From GCA-020344555 sp964405925 (GTDB lineage Bacteria; Planctomycetota; Phycisphaerae; UBA1845): DNA of 5,298 bases. The stretch is from contig CAYOQG010000333.1 in NCBI GenBank assembly GCA_964405925.1, forward strand, positions 1 through 5,298, in the 5' to 3' direction. Position 1 is the first letter of the stretch, and each line of letters starts with the position of its first letter. The notes beneath the pieces were generated by a model, which was not told the DNA's origin, made no database searches, and was given only the letters and a program-made list of their open reading frames with translations. The translations under genes and the position numbers were made by a program. This document shows, one piece after another, positions 1 to 5,298 of this stretch.

Positions 1-1973
1 ACCTCCTCCGGAGAGCACTCGAGACGGCCCCCCACGCCCGCTACAAGACCGTCGACGAGCTGGTCGCAGCGGCGGTAGTGGTGGAGACGGTTCGGAACAG
101 CCTTGCGGGCTTCAGTGCAAAGAGTCTCGAAGGCGCTGCACGGTTGGGGGCACCGGACCGGGCTGCGTCTCCGATGCCCTCGCCGAATCCGCCACCACCC
201 CCGCCGGGTTTGGGGCAACAGGCTCGGCGCCCGCAGGGACCATTGCCCTACGCACAACCGCTCGGGAGCGATGTCGCGCTTTCGAAGCGGCTTCAGAAAA
301 AGATGGACCGCATCTCGCAGAAGATGGAAGCCAAGGTGGCGAAGCTCGAGGGTCGACGGCCTCGCCGCACGCCTCCCCGCTTTGCCAAAACGCCGTCACC
401 GCCGGGGGCGCCGGATCGTGCAGATGTGGCGTTGATCTCCACTTCCGATCGCCGCAAGCGAATGGTTCTTTGTGGACTGCTCTCTATCGGCCTCGCCGTT
501 GGTCTTGGGATCTTGATCGGCAATGCCCAGGGAAGCGAGGAATACGGTGTGAGCGCCGGCCTCCTGACCGTGCTGATGTCCGGCGGCATTTTGCTGGGCC
601 GACGTCTGATCAGTTGGTTTGGCGTGTTGTACGGCCCCAGGTGGTCACAACACCTGATCACGCTTTGCGCTTGTGCTCCGTTGACGGCGATGGGGAGTGC
701 TCCCGCCATCGATCAGCACGGCGAGAACGGTGTCGCGATTTTTCTCGGTCTGCTCGTTGTTGCCCTGTTCTACAAGCATGACAAGGACCGTGACTACTCC
801 GGTGAGATCCGCTTCGGCTCTGCGTTGTGGACCGCGATCTGGGGGCTGATCTGTACAAGCATCATGGCCGGCATCCTCGACGCCGACGTCGAAGAGGTGA
901 TGTTCATCGGTGCGGGTGTGGCTGGGGCGGTCAGCCTGATCGTCCAGTCGACGACGTGGTGGCGGCCTGGGCAGACGTCTCGGGCGTTGGGTCACCATGG
1001 GCGTGGTCGTCAAGAAGCGTGGGAACCGCATCAGGAAGCCGTCGTCGCACCGGATCTCCCGGCACCCCCTCCGACGCCACAGGACGTCTACGGGGAGCCT
1101 ACCGGGTTCCCCATGGATAGCGGGCTTACGACCGACGTTGCGCCCGGCGGAACGAAGCAGTTGCGCCTGCGATGGGGGATCACCCGTGCATTCTGGGGAT
1201 TAATGGCCTTTGTACTCATGGGCGGGGCGATCGTGACTTTCTTGGTGCCGCTCGTCGCCCGGCACGTGAGTCACGACGATGTCACCATTGCGATCATCAC
1301 ATGCACCGGCTGTTTCTCATTCATGATTTTCGCCCTCTGCAAGACAACACCTGTCAAACGTGACGGTTTCTGGCGGGAGACGGTGAGGCCGTTCTTGGTC
1401 TCCCTGATGATGTTTGGCATGGGTGGAACGATCACCGGAATATCATGTCAATGGGGCTGCAGCCCCGACGACGCCCGGGTTGGTCTCCTGGGCGGACTGG
1501 TCATGTGCTCCCTCGGGTTCCTCTTGCTGCTGTTGTTCACCGGCCGAAAACGGCGGCAGCCGAAGGCGTTCGTGCTGGACGGCGAGGATCGTGAAGCGGC
1601 ACCGGGAGGTGTAATCCCGCCGATCGCAGAGGCGCCAAGAATCGAAAGAGCAGCGGCCATACCGCCAGCTGAGAACGGATTCGAAATTGCTGCCCCGGCC
1701 GGTGCGGTGAGCACCGCCCTGGCTCCGCACCGCGGGGTAACGGTCCTTGTGCTGGGCGTCCTGGGGATCAATCTCTTCCCATTGGGCATCGCTGCTTGGA
1801 TCATGGCGCACAATGACTTGGCGGAGATGGACGCAGGGCGGATGGACCCGAGCGGGCGAGGCCTCACTTCAGCGGGGAAGACCTGTGGGATCATCGGTGT
1901 GGTAATGGTGATCGTCGGCGGATTCGTGGGCAGCGTTATCGCCATCGCCGCCTTGACGGGAGCCATTCATTGA
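1..1973 (+). CDS. Serine/threonine protein kinase C-terminal part with polytopic membrane region (5' end outside window)
   Basis: The frame is open to the left edge (first full codon at base 3), so the GTG at 78 is unlikely to be the true start. Bases 3-74 encode RRALETAPHARYKTVDEL, which matches the end (subdomain XI) of bacterial Hanks-type Ser/Thr kinases, including the conserved Arg of the P-x-x-R-Y pattern. The catalytic residues lie upstream and are not visible. A Pro-rich linker with a six-proline run follows (about 180-275), then a Lys/Arg-rich helical segment (about 276-400). Next come about 11-12 hydrophobic segments between 462 and 1958, mostly arranged as pairs, with a second Pro-rich cytosolic-looking linker at about 960-1190. 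The last part (about 1728-1940) resembles a DUF4190 domain: a membrane helix, then AWIMAHNDLAEMDAGRMDPS, then a second helix. By family knowledge it would be a membrane-anchored kinase phosphorylating Ser/Thr of unknown targets. The kinase call rests on about 24 residues and the tail call on pattern recognition. Confidence 0.8.
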   Translation, partial: LLRRALETAPHARYKTVDELVAAAVVVETVRNSLAGFSAKSLEGAARLGAPDRAASPMPSPNPPPPPPGLGQQARRPQGPLPYAQPLGSDVALSKRLQKKMDRISQKMEAKVAKLEGRRPRRTPPRFAKTPSPPGAPDRADVALISTSDRRKRMVLCGLLSIGLAVGLGILIGNAQGSEEYGVSAGLLTVLMSGGILLGRRLISWFGVLYGPRWSQHLITLCACAPLTAMGSAPAIDQHGENGVAIFLGLLVVALFYKHDKDRDYSGEIRFGSALWTAIWGLICTSIMAGILDADVEEVMFIGAGVAGAVSLIVQSTTWWRPGQTSRALGHHGRGRQEAWEPHQEAVVAPDLPAPPPTPQDVYGEPTGFPMDSGLTTDVAPGGTKQLRLRWGITRAFWGLMAFVLMGGAIVTFLVPLVARHVSHDDVTIAIITCTGCFSFMIFALCKTTPVKRDGFWRETVRPFLVSLMMFGMGGTITGISCQWGCSPDDARVGLLGGLVMCSLGFLLLLLFTGRKRRQPKAFVLDGEDREAAPGGVIPPIAEAPRIERAAAIPPAENGFEIAAPAGAVSTALAPHRGVTVLVLGVLGINLFPLGIAAWIMAHNDLAEMDAGRMDPSGRGLTSAGKTCGIIGVVMVIVGGFVGSVIAIAALTGAIH

Positions 1974-2056
1974 TCCGCGTAGACGCCGCAGAGAAGAGAA
2001 GGCCCGTAGGTTGGTTCAGTGAGGACACCCGATAGCGCTTCATCCATGGAAATGCG

Positions 2057-2779
2057 ATGGCAATCACCCCATTAAGCTGGACGCTGATCGCTCTAGGCGG
2101 CCTTGTTGCCGTGGCGGGATTGGCCCTCTTCGCTTCTCTGATGCGTCAAAAGGCGATTGCAGCTACGTTGGCTTTGGCCCTGATTGTGCCCGCACTCGCC
2201 GGAGCCTGGCTAATCCTCGCCCAAGGTCGGATGAGGGGACCATCCTCGCGTTGGATCACACACCGGGGTGCGTCTGATGCTGAAGGGAATGCTCCGTTCT
2301 CTTTCGGCGGCGCGGAAGCCGAGTTCAGGCACGAACTCGAAGAGAGCAGAAAGAATCACCGCGACGTCTCAGAACTCGTTTCGGCGGAAATGCGTCGCGC
2401 GGAGCTTTACAAGCTCGAAGCGGAAGCGCTTGCACGCACACACGATAGCCTGGTGGTCTCCGAGGATGGATCCGTGGTCGTGCTCGCTCCCACGCCCCCG
2501 CCCCCGTCGGTGCCAATTGAGGCGGTCGGGCCGGCGACGGTTCATACCTTGACGCGCCAGTACCTGAGAGAGCCGTGGATGGGGCGCTGGGGGATCGTCC
2601 GCGGGGGGCTTGTGTGGAATCTTGTCACGGGATTTTCCATCGCCGCCCTCCTCTTTGTTGCGTACGTCTTTCTGGATGCAAGCACACGAGGCCATTTCAC
2701 CTGGTCGCTTCGCATTCTGTCGGTGCTGGTGCTCGTCGGCATCTTCGCCACGATGGCCGCTTTGCGCTTAGGCCTATAG
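2057..2779 (+). CDS. Hypothetical membrane protein with four predicted helices and a central charged helical segment
   Basis: I do not recognise the family. The 240-residue product has two hydrophobic helices near the N-terminus (about residues 8-28 and 33-55). A soluble stretch follows with a highly charged, probably helical or coiled-coil segment (about 86-125, rich in Glu, Arg and Lys). After it come a short Val-rich strand-like piece, a Pro-rich linker (PTPPPPSVP, about 145-153) and two more hydrophobic helices (about 187-206 and 217-236). With an even number of helices, both ends should lie on the same side of the membrane. ATG 2057 is preceded by a weak GGAA at 2048-2051; the nearby ATGs at 2046 and 2052 are in other frames. 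It lies 83 bases after the kinase gene and 90 bases before the chosen sigma factor start, in the same direction. Its Pro-rich linker style resembles that of the kinase tail, so it may be a partner in the membrane, which is inference only. Confidence 0.8.
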   Translation: MAITPLSWTLIALGGLVAVAGLALFASLMRQKAIAATLALALIVPALAGAWLILAQGRMRGPSSRWITHRGASDAEGNAPFSFGGAEAEFRHELEESRKNHRDVSELVSAEMRRAELYKLEAEALARTHDSLVVSEDGSVVVLAPTPPPPSVPIEAVGPATVHTLTRQYLREPWMGRWGIVRGGLVWNLVTGFSIAALLFVAYVFLDASTRGHFTWSLRILSVLVLVGIFATMAALRLGL

Positions 2780-2869
2780 CAAACCGGCCCAACTCGCCGT
2801 AACATAAACGACCACACGGCAACCGGGCCTGTGCTCTCGCTGCTCCAAAAGCGGGGCGACGATGAGTTC

Positions 2870-3790
2870 ATGGCTCGGGCTGAGCGATCGGACGAGGCAA
2901 TGGAACCGGGCTCAAGTGCAGATCAGTTTCTCGTCAAGCAGATTCGCAAAGGGAGTCAACCTGCCTGGCGACAGCTCATCGACCGCTACTCCGGCCGCCT
3001 GTTCGCCTTTGCCCGAGCCCGAACGGCGAGTCTCAGCGATGCCGAAGACCTGGTCCAGGAGACGTTTGTCGGGTTCCTTCAATCCGTTGGGCATTACGAC
3101 CCCACGCGTTCACTCGAGACCTATCTGTTCACCATCCTCCGCTACAAGCTCTACGATTTGCTCAGGCAGCGCAAACCGAACGTCATCTCTGAACCGTTCA
3201 ATGCCGAGGGGTGGTGGGATCACGTCGTACCCGGCTCGTCGGAGACCCCTAGCGGAGTGGCTGTCCTGGCAGAGGCGCAGGTCCAGCAGGAGCAACTCCT
3301 CGTAGGCGTACTCAGGGAACTGATCGCCGAACTGCGCGATCGCGACGCGTTCAACGACTTGCGGGTGATCGAGCTGACGTTCTTTGCCGGGCGACGGAAT
3401 CTGGACATCGCAGAACTGCTCGACATGGATCAAAAGGCCGTCGCTGGCGTCAAGTTTCGAGCGATCCAGAAGCTCCAAAAATACCTCGGACAACGCGATC
3501 CGGAAGCCCTCGCTTGCCTAGACGAGACCCAGGCGGACGTGACTGTCGCCCGTGTTTGGCGGGAGCATCGGCTCACCTGCCTCAAGCGCAGCACGCTGGG
3601 GTCATATCTGCTCGGTGTTCTCGACGAGCCCTGGCGAAGTCACACCCAGTTCCACCTTGACGTGACCGGCTGCCCCATGTGCATTGCCAATCTCGCCGAC
3701 CTCGAGGCTGAGGAAGACGACTTGACACCCGCTGACACGGAGCGAATGTTCGCATCCAGCGTGGGCTTCCTCAGGAAGACCCGACCATGA
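2870..3790 (+). CDS. RNA polymerase sigma factor, sigma-70/ECF family, with ZAS-like C-terminal extension
   Basis: The product would direct RNA polymerase to a specific promoter set. Numbered from ATG 2870 (306 residues), region 2 covers about residues 32-102, with AWRQLIDRYSGRLFAFARAR, the conserved DAEDLVQETFVGF, and the -10-binding helix ending LFTILRYKLYDLLRQRK. Region 4, with its helix-turn-helix, is at about 161-206 (NLDIAELLDMDQKAVAGVKF). About 100 residues follow, which is longer than classic ECF factors. They contain C237, H262, C268 and C271 in a layout like a zinc-binding anti-sigma domain, ending CPMCIANLADLEAEEDD. Planctomycete ECF factors linked to Ser/Thr kinases are known to carry such tails, which fits the kinase upstream. 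The start is uncertain: GTG 2831 and ATG 2900 are in frame and none has a good ribosome binding site. ATG 2870 was chosen because it avoids a non-conserved leader while keeping an ATG. The stop overlaps the ATG of a small downstream ORF. Confidence 0.92.
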   Translation: MARAERSDEAMEPGSSADQFLVKQIRKGSQPAWRQLIDRYSGRLFAFARARTASLSDAEDLVQETFVGFLQSVGHYDPTRSLETYLFTILRYKLYDLLRQRKPNVISEPFNAEGWWDHVVPGSSETPSGVAVLAEAQVQQEQLLVGVLRELIAELRDRDAFNDLRVIELTFFAGRRNLDIAELLDMDQKAVAGVKFRAIQKLQKYLGQRDPEALACLDETQADVTVARVWREHRLTCLKRSTLGSYLLGVLDEPWRSHTQFHLDVTGCPMCIANLADLEAEEDDLTPADTERMFASSVGFLRKTRP

Positions 3791-3873
3791 CACGTCGAGT
3801 CGGCATCCGTCCCTGCCGCTTGTTCCGCGAAAGTACCCGACGACTCGTGCGTGAGTTCGGAACGTCCAAATGA
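3787..3873 (+). CDS. Possible 28-residue Arg-rich bridge ORF between sigma factor and radical SAM genes
   Basis: ATG 3787 overlaps the sigma factor stop (ATGA, 3787-3790). The TGA at 3871-3873 overlaps the ATG of the radical SAM gene in the same way (ATGA, 3870-3873). An AGGAAG at 3773-3778 lies 8 bases before the start and is a better ribosome binding site than those of the neighbouring genes. The peptide begins MTRRVGIRPCRLF, has eight Arg in 28 residues, one Cys and no membrane segment. It could be a translated linker that couples translation of the sigma factor to the radical SAM enzyme, a small basic peptide with its own role, or a chance ORF. In GC-rich DNA an ORF this short is common; only the double overlap and the ribosome binding site speak for it. 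Confidence 0.3.
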   Translation: MTRRVGIRPCRLFRESTRRLVREFGTSK

Positions 3874-5039
3874 GCAGCGGGACTAAGCCAACCCATTCGT
3901 ATCGCGGGTTCGAGCAGGGCCCCATTCGACCGCCTAGCGAAGCCCGTAGTCTTCTTGTCCGCGTAACGAGAAACTGTCCCTGGAATCGATGCACCTTTTG
4001 TCCCGTCTACAAGGAAACGACTTTCTCGTTTCGGCCCGTCGAGCACGTCAAACGCGACATCGACACGGTGTACATGCACGTGGAGAAGGTGCGCAAGCTG
4101 GGAGATTCTTCAGATGTTGTTGAGCCTGCGCTCGTACAGAGGCTCGTAGCTGAAGTAGAGCCGGAGGAATCGCAAGCTTTTGCGGCCACTCTCCAGTGGC
4201 TTCTGGCTGGCGGGAAGAAGTCGGTCTTCCTGCAAGATGCAAACTCACTCGCTGCAAGAGTTGTGGACTTGGTGGATATCCTGAAACACCTCAAGGCGAA
4301 GCTTCCATTCGTACACCGTACGACATCCTACGCCCGTGCGCAGACCCTCGCCGCCCGAAAAGAGAGCGATCTGAAGGCCATACGGGAAGCCGGTCTCGAT
4401 CGCATCCACGTCGGACTGGAATCCGGCTCTGACGAGGTTCTCCAGAAAGTCAAAAAAGGGGCGACAAAGAAACAACACCTCATGGCTGGGCTCAAAGTCC
4501 AAGAGGCTGGAATGGAGCTCTCGGAATATGTCATGCCTGGACTGGGGGGAAGATCCCTTTCCGAGGCTCACGCCCTCGAGACAGCCGATGCCCTCAACCA
4601 GATCAATCCGGATTTCATCCGCCTGAGGACCCTGGCTATCCCACCTCGGGCTCCGCTCTTTGAAGAATGGAAAGCAGGCCGCTTCGAAAAATGCACGGAT
4701 GTGGAGGTCGTGCGGGAGATCCTGACCCTCATCGAGAACCTCGACGGGATCACCAGCGTGATCAAGAGCGATCACGTGCTGAACCTGTTTCCCGCCCTGC
4801 AGGGTCGGCTCCCTGACGACAAGGAGCGGATGACGGCCATGCTGCGGGACTTTGTGGCCATGGATCCCGAGCAACAGAGGTTGTTTCAAATCGGCAAGCG
4901 ACTCGGCATTTTGTCACGCCTGCGCGATTTGGACGATGCTCAGAAGCTCGCCCAAGTGGAGCACGCCTGCCGTCAGCTCGGCGTCACATCCGAAAACGTC
5001 GATGAGATCACCGATCACATCATGACAACGTATGTGTGA
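3870..5039 (+). CDS. Radical SAM protein with CX4CX2C cluster motif
   Basis: The 389-residue protein should bind a [4Fe-4S] cluster and cleave S-adenosylmethionine to a 5'-deoxyadenosyl radical; the substrate is unknown. The cluster Cys are C36, C41 and C44 in RVTRNCPWNRCTFCPVYKE. Spacing is CX4CX2C instead of the usual CX3CX2C; I recall the CPWNRCTFC form from a group of COG1032-like radical SAM proteins. Further family-like elements are the VFLQDANSL strand (about 119-127), SYARAQTL (about 153-160), GLESGSDEVLQKVKKG (about 182-197, the usual Gly/Glu SAM-contact region) and YVMPGLGG (about 220-227). A helical C-terminal part follows with no further Cys cluster, so there is no SPASM-type auxiliary cluster, and no B12-binding domain is seen. 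ATG 3870 has a weak GGAA at 3859-3862 and may depend on translation from upstream. It is the last + strand gene before the hairpin at 5103. Its link to the sigma factor is positional only. Confidence 0.9.
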   Translation: MSSGTKPTHSYRGFEQGPIRPPSEARSLLVRVTRNCPWNRCTFCPVYKETTFSFRPVEHVKRDIDTVYMHVEKVRKLGDSSDVVEPALVQRLVAEVEPEESQAFAATLQWLLAGGKKSVFLQDANSLAARVVDLVDILKHLKAKLPFVHRTTSYARAQTLAARKESDLKAIREAGLDRIHVGLESGSDEVLQKVKKGATKKQHLMAGLKVQEAGMELSEYVMPGLGGRSLSEAHALETADALNQINPDFIRLRTLAIPPRAPLFEEWKAGRFEKCTDVEVVREILTLIENLDGITSVIKSDHVLNLFPALQGRLPDDKERMTAMLRDFVAMDPEQQRLFQIGKRLGILSRLRDLDDAQKLAQVEHACRQLGVTSENVDEITDHIMTTYV

Positions 5040-5102
5040 CCGCATGGCGTTTCCGCACGTCGAGGTGTTGCCTTGCTGTGCGCAGTACACGCGGGTAGCA
5101 AG

Positions 5103-5127
5103 CGGGCCGCCCGTGGTGGGCGGCCCG
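5103..5127 (+). terminator. GC-rich hairpin between convergent genes, likely bidirectional terminator
   Basis: A perfect inverted repeat: CGGGCCGCCC (5103-5112) pairs with GGGCGGCCCG (5118-5127) around the 5-base loop GTGGT. It lies 63 bases after the radical SAM stop and 31 bases beyond the stop of the opposing gene, where a shared terminator would be expected. There is no T-tract on either side, so it is not a classic intrinsic terminator. It may stop or pause transcription by stem strength alone, protect 3' ends, or act with Rho. The structure is certain; the role is inferred from position. Confidence 0.65.
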
Positions 5128-5158
5128 GTAGTGCGCATCGGTCATCTACGGCTGGCGA

Positions 5159-5298
5159 TTACTTGCCTTCGCCACGCATGCGTTCCGGTTTGCCAACAGT
5201 GATTGTCTGCGCCCCCTCGGTAAAGAAGCCAATGCCCTGGTTACCACCATCCTTCATGAACGAGGAATTGTCTGCCACACGAACGCTCACCTCAAACG
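5159..5298 (-). CDS. C-terminal fragment of an unrecognised protein (5' end outside window)
   Basis: On the reverse strand a frame is open from the right edge to a TAA stop (TTA at 5159-5161), giving 45 visible residues plus two leftover bases. The fragment contains FEVSVRVADNSSFMKDGG, then an alternating hydrophobic stretch GIGFFTEGAQTITVGKP, and ends PERMRGEGK. Composition and codons look like real coding sequence, and the reading is consistent with the end of a beta-rich domain followed by a short basic tail. I cannot name the family. It points toward the radical SAM gene (convergent), with the hairpin at 5103-5127 between the two stops. Its start and main domain lie beyond base 5298. Confidence 0.6.
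   Translation of the reverse strand, partial: FEVSVRVADNSSFMKDGGNQGIGFFTEGAQTITVGKPERMRGEGK

Noticed and set aside
78..80. GTG at 78 as the start of the large membrane protein
   Set aside because: The frame is open upstream to the window edge with kinase-like sequence, and no ribosome binding site precedes the GTG.
1448..1966. Reverse-strand open frame of 172 codons opposite the kinase membrane region
   Set aside because: It is the antisense shadow of a gene with clear membrane helices and a DUF4190-like end; the product is low-complexity with no domain pattern.
1974..2056. Gap between the kinase gene and the four-helix membrane protein gene, checked for a promoter, small RNA or hairpin
   Set aside because: No convincing -35/-10 pair, stem-loop or short gene was found; only the weak ribosome binding site for ATG 2057.
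2777..2805. TAACAT at 2800-2805 as a possible -10 box before the sigma gene
   Set aside because: The hexamer 17 bases upstream (TAGCAA) is a poor -35 match, and no second promoter element supports it.
4245..4889. Reverse-strand open frame of 214 codons inside the radical SAM gene
   Set aside because: It lies wholly within a well-supported gene, and its translation shows no recognisable domain. Long antisense frames are common in GC-rich genes.
5072..5102. Inverted repeat CTTGCT / AGCAAG just before the strong hairpin
   Set aside because: Only 6 bp with a 19-base loop; such pairs arise often by chance and this one is much weaker than the adjacent 10-bp stem.

Overview
The window is GC-rich bacterial DNA carrying four complete or nearly complete genes on the + strand, the truncated end of a fifth gene on the - strand, and one strong hairpin. 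The protein types point to Planctomycetota. The evidence is a Ser/Thr kinase tail fused to a large membrane region ending in a DUF4190-like domain, next to an ECF-type sigma factor with a long Cys/His-containing C-terminal extension, a combination known mainly from planctomycetes. This assignment comes from family knowledge and reading by eye, not from a database search.

Layout from left to right: (1) bases 1-1973, the 3' part of a kinase gene. Only the last turns of the kinase domain are inside the window, followed by a Pro-rich basic linker and about 11-12 membrane segments. (2) 2057-2779, an unrecognised protein with four membrane segments, a charged helical segment and a Pro-rich linker. 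(3) 2870-3790, an ECF/sigma-70 family RNA polymerase sigma factor whose tail resembles a zinc-binding anti-sigma (ZAS) domain. (4) 3787-3873, a possible 28-codon, Arg-rich bridge ORF that overlaps both neighbours through ATGA junctions. (5) 3870-5039, a radical SAM enzyme with a CX4CX2C cluster motif. (6) 5103-5127, a perfect 10-bp hairpin between convergent genes. (7) 5159-5298 on the - strand, the C-terminal 45 codons of an unrecognised protein.

The four main + strand genes lie close together (gaps of 83 and 90 bases, then a short overlapping bridge) and end at the hairpin, so they may be one transcription unit. A reasonable but unproven model is a regulatory module. The membrane-anchored kinase and its small membrane neighbour would sense an envelope signal, the sigma factor would direct transcription, and the radical SAM enzyme would be co-expressed with the sigma factor. 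Apart from the hairpin, no tRNA, rRNA, CRISPR array, insertion sequence or convincing promoter was seen.
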